The notes below the pieces were generated by a model. The model searched no databases and was not told the DNA's origin. It saw only the letters and a program-made list of their open reading frames with translations. From positions 1-29,722 of the forward strand of contig MSJI02000208.1 of the NCBI GenBank assembly GCA_001931905.2: DNA of 29,722 nucleotides, written 5' to 3'. The position numbers and the translations under genes are program-made. Source of the DNA: Cladosporium sp. IMV 00045. Taxonomy: Eukaryota > Ascomycota > Dothideomycetes > Cladosporiales > Cladosporiaceae. This document shows positions 7,993-18,100 of this stretch, piece by piece (position 1 is the stretch's first letter; each line of letters begins with the position of its first letter).

Positions 7993-9952
7993 ATGAGCGG
8001 CATCGAGATAGCCGGTCTAGTTCTAGGTGCTTTCCCTCTCGCCATTAGTGCGATGGAGCATTTCGAACAGTCCAAGAACGTCGCAAGGACATTCTACCGG
8101 ATTCGACGGGTCCATCGCAAAACCCTGGGAAAAGTCAAAGACTGTCAACTGAAGTTTCGGCTGAACATGAAAGCGCTGCTCTTGCCACTCCTTGTTGACG
8201 ACACGGTAACTAAGATCGAGTATGAGCAGCTACTCGCGAATCCGGGTGGTGCAGGCTGGAGAGAAGAGCACGTTGAAGAGGCGCTGGCCGAAAGACTGGG
8301 CGAGTGCTATGAAAGGTATATCGAGTTGTTGAAAGAGATGGGAGAGGTGATGGTGACACTGTGCAAGGCTACGAAAGTTGATGATGAAGACTTTCAAGCG
8401 TTGCTGAAAAGTCGAGATGTAAGCAATGCTCCCTCTCGAACTCTAATTCTTCTTCTCGTGAACTACAGGGAATATATTGGGGGCATTCATGCTTACTGTT
8501 GTTCGTCCGCATCTCAATGTGAACAAGGTCTCTGAATGGCTAGTGCACTTTACCTGTTAGACTGACAATAATCAGGGTTCGACGAACACCCCAGCGGAAC
8601 GAGACAAGAATAAACTCAAGCTTCGTGCTTACACAACAACACAAGCGAAGAAGCTGGCGTACGCGTTCACGATGTCGCAGAAGGAGTCTCTTCTAGATGA
8701 AGTGGAGGCACTCAACTCGAAACTTGAGAATGTTCTCATCTCAAACGACCGCATTTCGGCCGTCGCTGGTCACCCTGGCCGTCCACGAAGCACCCCTCGT
8801 GTTTCAAAACATCTGCTACAGTTCTGGCGCCATGCTGATTGTATGTACAAGCTCTTGAGCGAGGCATGGTTCTGTCATTGCAGGGGTCTTCACAAAACCA
8901 AGCTGTGGCTCAAGCAAAGGGTCGCCACAAACTTCGACCTACAGATGATGATGAGGTTCTGCCACGGCGCCCAAAGATGCTTGCATATTGAGCTCGCAGC
9001 CAATCCGCTCGAGAGGTCTGGCAAGAATCCTGTATCTTCGTCGAGACTACCACTTCGACCCATCAGCCAACAGTCTGCTGCACCATCTATACTCGTCCAA
9101 CATCATCACAATACTGGGCTAGTAGCTGCAAGTTCCAACGGTGCCACCACAGTCACTCAAACAACTTCCAAGGTATCCTGGGTTTCGACATCTCCACAAC
9201 GGCAGCACCAGACCCAGCAACAACCGCTTGCAGACATCAGAGATCAGGGCTTGTGTGAAGTGGTGAAGAGCCTTATGAGCAAGACAGCCTCCGCTGATCC
9301 TATTGGCTTCCTAACCGACCCCGACACCGACTCATACTACGCTCTTTTGCATTCAAATGGGCGATCTCCTACCATCACATCGGCTAGTCAAACAACCCTC
9401 TCGGAAGTACTTCGTGGAAACGTGTCAATCCCTCCCACTCGTCTGCAGAGGTACACAAGAGCTGCGACCCTTGCGTCTTCCTTTGTTCGGTTCGAATCGA
9501 CTCCATGGATACGAGAATGGACGTCGAACGACGTGCATTTCTCGGATGGCGGTTCAGCTGGCCAGACTGCCAAACTCAAGTATGAGGAACCGTTCACACT
9601 AGCCCAATTCGATACCGCAGCTTCTCCCCCAGGCGACAACTACAAATCATTTGGTATCCTGCTGCTCGAGCTTTGCTTCGGAAAGCCTTTGGAAGAGTAT
9701 ACAGTTCAGCAACGACCGGTGTTTACAGCGGCGAATACAGACCCCATGGTGCGTCATTTTGTTGCTTGCCAGTGGCTTGATGATGTTGAAGGAGAAGCTG
9801 GCGAGCATTTCGCCGACGCGGTACGGCACTGTTTGCAACAGTCACCTGCAAACCTGCAGAATAACAAGTGGCGGGAGCAATTCGCTCAGTCCGTTGTATG
9901 GCCTCTTGAGCAGTGTGTTGAGACAATGCGGCCAAGCAGGACAACGGTATGA
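7993..9952 (+). CDS. DUF7580 domain-containing protein
   Basis: Member of a large fungal family with a hydrophobic N-terminus (MSGIEIAGLVLGAFPLAISA) and a C-terminal DUF7580 domain; its biochemical role is not established. My preferred structure is 7993-8418 joined to 8576-9952, removing a 157-nt phase-0 intron (GTAAGC donor, CTGAC branch point, ATCAG acceptor). This gives 600 residues. The N-terminal half has the family sequences RRVHRKTLGKVKDCQLKFRL, LLLPLLVDD, LANPGGAGW, EALAERLGECYERY and KATKVDDEDFQALLK. The middle (KESLLDEVEALNSKLENVL) is helical. The DUF7580 part runs from about TDSYYALLHSNGR through LASSFVRFESTPWIREW and NYKSFGILLLELCFGKPLEE to DVEGEAGEHFADAVRHCL. SFGILLLELCFGKP resembles kinase subdomain IX, suggesting a kinase-like fold without visible catalytic residues (inference). 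The intron contains a possible 59-nt internal exon (8469-8527). Confidence 0.85.
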
Positions 9953-10613
9953 TATTCACGGCGACTGAAGCAAAGACTGCTCATATCAACGTACCTTCTT
10001 TTACTCCAATACTACCGAGTCTACGTTGCTGGGCCACTGTTACGTGTGCGTGTCCGTACCGTGACGCTGTGACAAAGCAGGGCGATGCTGACGTTGATCG
10101 AGTGATCCAAGTATCAATTCCTGAATGTCAATCAATAGCTCCTGAATACTGGTCTTCAATAAAAGTACCACTGTAAGTTGATGACAAGTTCATGAGAAGA
10201 AAAGCGACATTTGTAGATATTACCTCCTACCTCCTAATAAACCGATGTCAAGGCCCACAACAAATGATCGACAGCCAATGCGGAGACGGCAACTTCGACC
10301 AGGGAAGACAACAGCACGTGCTCTCAACCACACTTCTGCGTGGTCTGCCAAGTTGACATCAGCAACCATTGAATTATATCCCCAACCCTAAAGAGCATGT
10401 TCCTTGATAGATGACGAAAGCCATTTATTATCCAAACCTTCCGACTCACCACGTGCCTTTGCAGACCTCATAATCCTCCCTGTCCCATTAGGGCAGGTGC
10501 TGAACGGCAGAATGCCATATAAGGGCAGGTCATTCATCCTCATCTCCGTCCTTTTTGTCGCCTCGCTATACACTTTCTGGCCTAAGTCAGAAGTATCACC
10601 AGTGTTGCCTAAC
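9953..10613 (+). promoter_or_regulatory. Upstream region of the PI-PLC-like gene with two CACGTG palindromes
   Basis: A 661-bp gap with no credible gene. Candidate elements are CCAAT at 10275-10279, a 10-bp palindrome AGCACGTGCT at 10313-10322, a second CACGTG at 10450-10455, and a TATA-like CATATAAGG at 10516-10524, about 90 bp before ATG 10614. CACGTG is the core site of fungal bHLH factors such as Pho4- or SREBP-type proteins. Whether any of these sites is used is not shown by the sequence. Confidence 0.35.
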
Positions 10614-11809
10614 ATGAAGCGCTCTCTCGTAAGCTTCGGACTGCATGAGATACAGTCCAGCAAAGCAGCTGACACTTTCTCAAGGCACTCTCATCAATGC
10701 TCGGCCTCGGACAGGCTGCGCTTGTCGAGTATGGTCAGAACCAGAGCGACATCCGCATGAACCAGATACAAGTTGTGGGAACCCACAACAGCTACCACCG
10801 CGAGATCAACATCACCACCGAGCGTGATGCATTCGAAAGATTCCACGACAACGAGAAGAATCTCTATTACTCCCACACCGATCTCGATATCCAATTGGAC
10901 CATCAAAGCGTACGCTCTCTCGAACTTGACCTTCATTCAGACGTACATGGCGGTCTCTACGCAGACCCTCTCCTATGGCGCATGGCCAACCTCACCAACG
11001 AGACGATCCCATTCCACGACCCGAACATGACCAAGCCAGGCCTGAAGGTCTTCCACGTAACGGATGGCGACCCTCATTCCGTGTGCCACACTTTCCTCGA
11101 ATGCCTGTGGCAGCTCAGAGGCTGGTCCGAGAGCCACCCCGGCCATCTCCCCATTCTGATCGACCTCGAACTCAAGATGGAAGCACCGGCCTGCGGCAAA
11201 GGCGGTATCTGCGATGAGGAAGCCCTGGTGTGGACGCTCGAGCGTATTCTCAACGTCGATTCCGAGATCCACAGCGTCCTCTCGCCGAGCCAACTGATCA
11301 CCCCAGACGACGTTCGCCAGGGAAACCTCACTCTCGAGCAATCCGTTCTGCAGCACGGCTGGCCGACTCTCGAGAGCGCTCGCGGAAAATTCATGTTCTT
11401 CTTCGACAACGAGCCCGACTCTGGTCCTCCGGAAATCTACACTTCCGATGGCCACGAGTCCCTGCAGAACCGCACCGTCTTCACCAACGGCATTGAGGGT
11501 CAACCTGACGCCGCATTCATCAAGAAGAACGACCCGAGTGACACCGCTGAGCTCCAGCGTCTAGTCCGTAAGGGCTACATCATCCGCACGCGTGCTGATG
11601 TCCCGCTTGACACTGTGCTCAACCGCGACACTACGATGCGCGGCCTGGCTTTTGAGAGCGCTGCCCAGATCGTGAGCACAGATTATCCCGTTTATGGCAT
11701 GTCGAGTAGGTGGGATTGGGACTACGCAGTCCAACTGCCTAGAGCGGCGGTGGCGAGGTGCAATCCCGTTTCAGCGCCGGAGGGGTGCGATGATGCTGCT
11801 CTGGAATAA
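10614..11809 (+). CDS. Secreted Ca2+-dependent phosphoinositide phospholipase C-like protein (PI-PLC-C1 type)
   Basis: Two exons: 10614-10628 (only MKRSL) and 10685-11809, joined across a 56-nt phase-0 intron with GTAAGC donor, CTGAC branch point and CTCAAG acceptor. The 379-residue product begins MKRSLALSSMLGLGQAA, a good signal peptide; starting at the internal ATG 10697 would cut it. Residues 31-45 (NQIQVVGTHNSYHRE) carry the first catalytic-type histidine (His39), SLELDLHSD (about 83-91) the acidic metal-ligand region, and LKVFHVTDGDP (about 125-135) the second histidine (His129). This order fits the PI-PLC X-domain fold, in the family named phosphoinositide phospholipase C, Ca2+-dependent. 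Several N-glycosylation sequons (NIT, NLT, NET, NMT) and paired cysteines support export. Expected activity is cleavage of inositol phospholipids or a related phosphodiester outside the cell; the real substrate is unknown. Confidence 0.88.
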
Positions 11810-11936
11810 ACCTGGATTCCTTTTCGCTATATGTAAATAGCCTTCCAATCCCAAACTAGCCCTGTATAATCCCTAAATCCAACTCCTAGTAACATCTCCA
11901 TGTCATCAAAATACAACACCAAAAATACCAATCAGC

Positions 11937-12473
11937 TCAACAAGGCATCTGAATCCCCTTCCCCTCCACACACCATTTCGCCCAAATCACCTCCCTAAGC
12001 GCAAACTCCAACCTCCTCCCCACCTCTCGATCCCAATCCCTGATCTCCCCCACAGCCATATCAACCAAAGTTGTGACTTCTTCCTCAACCTTCTTGCCAC
12101 CAGCAACTTCAACCCCCTCCGCCTCCGCCGCCGCCGCCTCCCGAGCAAGTTCCCGATCAACCGTCTCCACTCTCCAACGACCTTCTTCTCCCTCCCCTTT
12201 CTCCCACTCTTCCCTCTCCTCTTCCTGATTGAGCATCTTCAACCGCTCACGATGCTCCGCCTGCCTCCATCGAATGATGCCGTAGAGCATGATGCCGCAG
12301 GCGGCTATGGCGCCGAATTCGGTCTCGGTGTTCAGGTCTGCTTCTGTATGCAGGAGGATGTGCGCTTTGGCTAGGAGGGGGAGGGAGGTTGATGGTGGGA
12401 GTCGCTGTGAGGGGGTTGGTGATAGTGTGATTGGTGCTGTGGGTCCGGGTTTGGGTCGATCGGGGTTGCACAT
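11937..12473 (-). CDS. Small putative one-pass membrane protein with charged helical tail
   Basis: Single exon, 178 residues from ATG 12473 (MCNPDRPKPGPTAP). The frame stays open further upstream, but that part has a low-complexity Leu/Phe- and Cys-rich character and looks non-coding, so I prefer this start. Residues 1-30 are Pro/Ser/Thr-rich. Residues about 52-68 (EFGAIAACGIMLYGIIRW) are a short hydrophobic segment that could span a membrane. The rest is highly charged and probably helical: a Glu-rich run (NQEEEREEWEKGEGEE), an Ala/Glu stretch, and a conserved-looking end (VGEIRDWDREVGRRLEFALREVIWAKWC). I recognise no family. It converges on the phospholipase gene, with 127 bp between stops. 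Confidence 0.6.
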   Translation of the reverse strand: MCNPDRPKPGPTAPITLSPTPSQRLPPSTSLPLLAKAHILLHTEADLNTETEFGAIAACGIMLYGIIRWRQAEHRERLKMLNQEEEREEWEKGEGEEGRWRVETVDRELAREAAAAEAEGVEVAGGKKVEEEVTTLVDMAVGEIRDWDREVGRRLEFALREVIWAKWCVEGKGIQMPC

Positions 12474-12833
12474 TTTCGTGTTTTTTGGTTCGATTTGAGA
12501 AAAGTATCGTGCGAGATTTGTCTGGTGGATGAGCGATGGATTGCAAAAGTGTTTGTTGGCATCGAACAAGTCTTGAGAGCTTATAAGTCTAGAAAGACGA
12601 TTCAGGAACCATTGACCGAGTGTACTACAAACGACCATATCGTTAATGAAGTTCCTCAAAAATTGACTACTTCGATTTCCAGAGTCGCTACAAGTACAAG
12701 CACAAGCAAACGCCCAAAGCTCATTACCTGTCCGGTACAGACCCTTCCCTAAACTCCCGCTAACGAATTCCCAAAAGAAAAAGAGGAGAAAGCATCGAAA
12801 AAGGACGACGACCAATTTAAAAACCAACCGCCT
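12474..12833. other. Intergenic gap between two minus-strand genes
   Basis: These 360 bp hold the 3' flank of the BSD-domain gene and the presumed promoter of the small membrane-protein gene. A minus-strand open frame crosses it, but with low-complexity, unlikely protein sequence. No RNA gene or repeat is visible. Confidence 0.4.
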
Positions 12834-14263
12834 CTACTCCCAATCATCATCACTGTCATCCTTGGCAGCATCCCTCTTCTCTTCCTTCGGACTGCCGGGG
12901 GCACGGCTCGTGGCGCCAGAAACGATGTCATAGCTGGCGTCCGAGTCTGCGACGCTCTTGGATTCTTCTTCGTTGCTGCGCCTGGGCGACTTGACTTTGA
13001 GCGAGGAGTCGTTGGCAGTAGCAGCATCAGCGGCGGGTTGTGTGAGCGTGGTTGTGCTGGCGGAGGCCTTGTGAGAGGTAGAAGTAGCAGCTTGAGGAGT
13101 TGAGGATTTCGCCTGGGCGTCTTTCTCCTCTTCCTCATCATCGTCGTCATCCCAGGCGATGTCCTCTTCGTTCTCGGCTGCGGCATCTGTGGTGTTTCTC
13201 TGTCAATGGACCAATCTCTCGAAAATAGACTATCATAAACACAAGGCAACATACCCTTCAAAATCTCCTTCCTCTTCTTCTCCTCCTCATCAATCGCCTT
13301 CCTAATAAAATAATACCTCACCCAAAACGACCTATAATCCACCTTCTCCGGCACGAGCTTCTCCATAGCCCTCCGCAGCTCCTCGAACCTCTCCAGATCC
13401 CCCGCGATCGCCTCCGTCTGCTTGTCGATATCGAACTCCTTTTGCCAAACTTGCCACTGCTCGCCCTGCGGGTCCTGCGTGAACGATGCAGCAGTCGTGT
13501 GCACGGCGTGCAGCTGCGCGTCAAGGCGCGTGGTGTGGAACACTTTCTTGCCGGTTCCTTGCTCCGTCGTCTCGAACAGCACTTCGTTGCCCGCGGCGTC
13601 TACGCCCTTGGGTTTGCTGGCGTCAGCTTCGGTGGGTGCGCTGATGACCACGGCGTCCTTCAAGAAGTCCCGTACGTTGGTCCCGAATTTCAGCAAGGCC
13701 TCGTCCGCTGCGTCTTCCGCTCGCTGCAGGTCTTTCAGCTTCGACGACGCCGTCAGCCTTAGACTCGCCACCAGCGACCCTGCCTCCTTGACAATATCCC
13801 TCGTCAAGCTCTCCGGCCTCGCAGGATCCTCCTGCACTTCCGCCTCTTTCTTCTTATCCTCCTCGCCCTTCGGCATCGGCACCGCCTCCTCCCCAGGAAC
13901 GCCGCTCTGCGGCGCACCCTCAGCATTAAGCTGCAAACCCGCCGTGCGCTGCGCCAACTGCCCCCTCAGACCTTCAAAGCCTTTACTCGCCTGCTGCTGG
14001 GCCTCGGAGGCTTCCTTCTGCAATTCAGTGTAGAAAGTCTGGCCCTGTTTGCGCGCCTCGCCGAACCAGCCGCCGAGGCGGGCGCCCCATGGTGAGGCGG
14101 AGACGGCTTGGAAGGCTTGCTGGAATTCGGTGTTGAGGGTGTGCGCCTGTTGTGCTTGCGATTGCTGCTGGTCTTGGGAAGAGCCGTTGGGTGTTGTTGA
14201 TGTGTTGCGTTCGACGTGGGGTGGGAGGGATTCCTCCTGGATGTGGTCGTAGGCGTAGTCCAT
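12834..14263 (-). CDS. BSD domain-containing protein
   Basis: Two exons, 14263-13255 and 13186-12834, separated by a 68-nt phase-1 intron (GTATGT donor, CCACAG acceptor), give 453 residues. The N-terminal half is Gln/Ser-rich and then helical, with [19 protein letters not shown] and [19 protein letters not shown], a pattern usual in fungal and plant BSD proteins. The BSD domain lies at about residues 272-325 ([38 protein letters not shown]) and has the conserved Phe-Trp pair. After the intron comes [19 protein letters not shown], a Ser/Thr/Ala-rich disordered tail, and an acidic end DDSDDDWE; acidic ends with Trp are common in the family. BSD modules occur in TFIIH p62 and in synapse-associated or Dos2-like proteins. 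The molecular role of this subgroup in fungi is unclear. Confidence 0.9.
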
Positions 14264-15187
14264 GACAGATGGTTGGCGTGAAGTGCTATGGGTTGCTTGC
14301 TGACATGAGTGCCTTGTACTGTTTCGTATTTAAACTGGTGGTATGTCGGCGGTTTAGGGTTGTGAACTTGTGGTGGAGGAGCCGGCAGCTTTCAGGCTCA
14401 GGGTCTCGTGTTTGCGGGGAGATGTTAGAATGTCACATTCACTGCAATTGCTTTCCAACAATATAACAGAATAAATCAGAAGCACATTATATCTGCAGAC
14501 AAGAGGCGATAGAGAGCAGGGAGCAAGCCAAAACGACCTTGAGTACATTTAAAAATAGATGTAAATTAATGCTGCTCCACAACGTAAGGTATCTTTGCGC
14601 GCAAGCATCGACAGAGCTGGGCTACTAAAAGGCTGTAATACTCTCGAGAAAAGCGAATTCGCAGCCCCTAACCCATCCCATCATCATCACCATCAAATTG
14701 AGATACACGAAAGAAAGTAATTAGTACATGTAACAGAATTTCAAAGCTATCTTCTCAGCTATGCATGCCTCCCACTCCCCATCTCCATCACCAGAAAAGA
14801 AGCAAAACCCATCTTATTAACGTTAAGTTATCGCTTGCTTGCCCGCTATGAGAAAAGAAAACGAAAAGAAAAAACGACCAAAGGCATCCATAGCGCATCA
14901 TTCTGAATTTGTGATAATAGTAGTAAGGGTAGTAGTGGTAGTAGTGTTGGTAGTAGCCATTTCATCATAGGTTGCCCATTCTTTGCCCATCCCATTCCTT
15001 GAAACGCCGGTAACTCAGTTTGAGAAGAGTGAATATGAAAAAAGAAAGAGCAAAAGAGAAAGAGACAGAGAATGAATAGAACCACATGCTCGAAGTTCAA
15101 CAGAAAGAGAAAAATGAAAAGATCATAGCGCCTTGTGCCACTCAGAGCTCTCAGCCATGCGGAAATACCCTTCTCCCAGGCAAGGCT
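14264..15187. other. Gene-free stretch with a GTA-rich microsatellite
   Basis: A 924-bp gap holding the BSD gene promoter and the 3' flank of ufd4. I see no convincing coding frame. On the plus strand at about 14916-14957 there is an imperfect (GTA/GTG)n run. The region from 14560 to 15120 is A-rich with many AAAGA/GAAA tracts. Confidence 0.5.
14916..14957 (+). repeat. Imperfect trinucleotide microsatellite (TAG/TGG type)
   Basis: About 42 bp of near-perfect period-3 sequence built from TAG, TAA, GGT and TGT variants, lying outside coding sequence downstream of ufd4. Confidence 0.7.
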
Positions 15188-18100
15188 CTAAGAAAGGTGG
15201 AAGGACCCCTGGCCCTCTTTGACGGCGACGTCGAGCCTGGCGCGCATGATGTCGATGTCGCTGTAGTCGGGCATCTTGAGGTAATTGACGCAGGTCATGA
15301 CGGAGGGGAGGAATTCGTCCGAGGTGTAAGGGGCCTCGGCGGGTTTGCAGACGACGGTGAACATGGGCGTGAGAGCCTTGAAACCTGTGTTGAAGAATGT
15401 CAATGAGTTGGGTGCTCTGATTGAGAGAAGGATATGATGATGGCGAAAACTTACCACCAATAGGCAGCTTGGGACTACCGGTGATGAACTGCAAGAACCC
15501 CCTCCTGCCCTCCTCAGGGAGCTCGCTCATGATCTGCAACAAGTTGCGCACGCTCTTGCTGTCGAGGTTGTATCCGTGGTCGGCTTTGATGGAGTCCATC
15601 AGAGTCTCCAGGCTCCAGTCCTCTTCCACGCGACCGAAGAGCATGACCAGCTCGTCCGGCGTGAAAGCTTTGAGAGCAGAGTACGGAAAAACTTGGCTGA
15701 AGCCCGAGCGGAAAGCGTCGATCTGGCGTTGCACGCCGGAGGAGAGGGTCACTTCGACGACCTTTTTGATGTAGCTGTTGACGTTCTCGATCGTGACTGG
15801 GACGTCCGCACCGGATGGCGTAAGCTCAATGTTCGCGTATCCAGGGAGGGTGAAGTCCAGGCCGAGATCCTCGATCTTCGCATCGTTAATGCGAATCTGA
15901 TCGATCTTCGCTGCCTTTTGCACATCTGACAGACGAGTATCCTCGTCAATACGCTGCTTTGCGCTGACGTACTTCTTGAGGATCTTGAGCGACCTGGCCA
16001 AGTCTTGATCGACCGTAGCAACAGCACCCAAGTTGAGGGGCAGCCCGCCATCGCCGACGCGGAAAAAGGTCGGGTTCAAGCTGACATCGATGATGCGGCT
16101 GTCGAGCATGGAACGGGCGATGAATTTGCCGAGGATCTTGAAGAGGTGCAGCACACGCTGGCCGTTCTCAGTCTTGCTGGTCTCCTCGTTCATAGGCGCA
16201 GGGAACAATCCTCGACGGCCGAATGCATACTCGCCGGAACCGGAGCTCTCGTTCTCACGCCACAATTTAGTCTTCTTCCTCGAATACTCCTTCGAAACGG
16301 TCGAGTAGAATTCGAGCGTCGGGCCCAGACCAGTGCCGACCTCTTCGAAGTACTCGACTTCCAGCATCGAAGGCGAAGAGCCGTACATCTCCATGACCTT
16401 GATTGCGGATTCCAAAATGCGGTTGCGAGAGATGCGAACCTTCTGGCGCTGAGGTCTGCCCATAAACGCGTGCTCTCTGTGTCTGCTGCTGCGGTTCTCG
16501 TTCTCCTGCGAGGTCCAGCGGGCCATGGAACGCGAGTAGCCGAAAGAAGTCGACTGCAAGAAAAGATGGCGAGTCTCGAAGGGGAAGAGGAAGGGGTATA
16601 CTCTCGCCAAATCCTCACTCCAGCTCGGCAAGCAGTGGCTGGCAACAATGAGCGGCTCTTCCAGCTGCCTGTTCAGCTTCGCGGTGAGCTTGGTATTGAC
16701 AAACTGCGTGAGAGGCTCCTGGTTGAGCTTCAATCCAGCCTTGTTGTCGGCAATAACCTCTTCGAGGTTCGCGTTGAGGTTGTGTAAGATGCTCATCAAT
16801 CTGAGAATACTGGCCGTGGCAGGGTGCTTATCAAGCGAAGGCGGGAGGGCACCATCGCCATGTCCCGCGGCAGCATCGTTTGTTGGCGTGAGACTCTTGT
16901 TCTCCGATGGTGGACCAGGAACCTTCTTGTAGGAAATCGTATGAGTGGTAGACCAGATGTTGCGCGCAGAGAGTTCTTGTCCCTGTGCCTGGTTGAAGTG
17001 GCATGCTCTGTAAATGGTAGTCTCGTCCTCGATTGGCTGTCCATTGATGCTGAACTCGATGTGCCAATCTTGAGGAGTCTGCTGCACAGCAGCGGCGTAG
17101 CTCGACGGTCTGGAAGAAGAACCGGAGGGAGTGGACAGCAGCTCTCTGGCCGCAGCGAGACGAGCAGTCGCACTCATGCGGTCTCTGGCCGCAGCTGGTG
17201 TGGGCGTCCCCTGAGTTGGGGTGTTGATGCGATCGCCGTCATCAGTGTGAGCGGTGACTTTACCAGTGGTGCCGACCTCCATGTGGACGGCGTCAGGATC
17301 AGGCTCATCGCGCTCCATTCCTTCGTCTTCAAGGTCGTCTACCAGGGCATCAAGCTCAGCCTCAACGTCCTCATCATCCTCCTCGTCCTCGTCAGACAGA
17401 TGCGCCTCGTCGGCACACTCGAGAGGATCTTGAGTTTCTTGCTCTGCAGCCTCAGCCTCAGGCTGAGTACCAGACTCCGCCTCCTTGGCGTCGGACGAGG
17501 TCTGCGCCGCCGCCGAAGATGCCTGCGCAGAGCGCCTTCTAGACGACCTACGTACAGTCTTCTCCTCGCCGACCGAAGCTTCAGCCTCTCCGGAAGCCTC
17601 TGGCTTCGCATTCTCGCTCTTAGACGAGCGCTTGCCGGAAGGCGGTGAGGTGCGAGATGGCAACGGGGCTCTAGAGCCAGAGCCGCGCTCACGACCAGCC
17701 ATGGCAGCAGCGTAAGCGGCCATAGCACCGGGCATGCCAGCAAAGTCGCGCGGTGGGCGTGAAGACCTCGCGCGATCTGCGAGGCTGATGCGTGGGCGGA
17801 GGTGATCATCGAGTGATTTGAAAGTGGCAATCGCATGGATAGACACCATGATGTTTCTGTATGTGCGAGGGATGCCTGAATCCTCGTCCGCGATCAGTTT
17901 GAGGCGGATTTGTTTCGCCAGCATGGATGCAGCACTGCTGCGGTTGGACTCGAAGGCGTTGTGGTGAACGGTGATGACCTCGAAGTGCTCGGCTCTGCTC
18001 AAAAGTTCCTGGAGCTTGTGCACAAGCACCGAGAAGGACGTAGCCGGGGAAGCAGCGGACCCAGTGGCGACTGCAGTAGCTGGTTTGGACGCCATGAAAG

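Noticed and set aside
9480..9500. GGTTCGAATC-like string reminiscent of a tRNA T-loop
   Set aside because: It lies inside the DUF7580 coding sequence and no acceptor, D or anticodon stems can be placed around it.
12474..12827. N-terminal extension of the small membrane-protein gene
   Set aside because: The frame is open, but the sequence is low-complexity and lies in the 3' flank of the upstream gene; ATG 12473 starts a more protein-like sequence.
13422..14033. 203-codon plus-strand Cys/Ser-rich open frame
   Set aside because: Antisense to the BSD-domain gene; the Cys/Ser richness mirrors the Ala/Glu codons of the real gene.
16005..16787. 260-codon plus-strand open frame inside ufd4
   Set aside because: Antisense to the HECT region, which is conserved on the minus strand; the product shows no domain.
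16824..17648. 274-codon plus-strand open frame inside ufd4
   Set aside because: Antisense shadow with Arg/Leu/Ser-biased composition; the minus strand is the coding strand.
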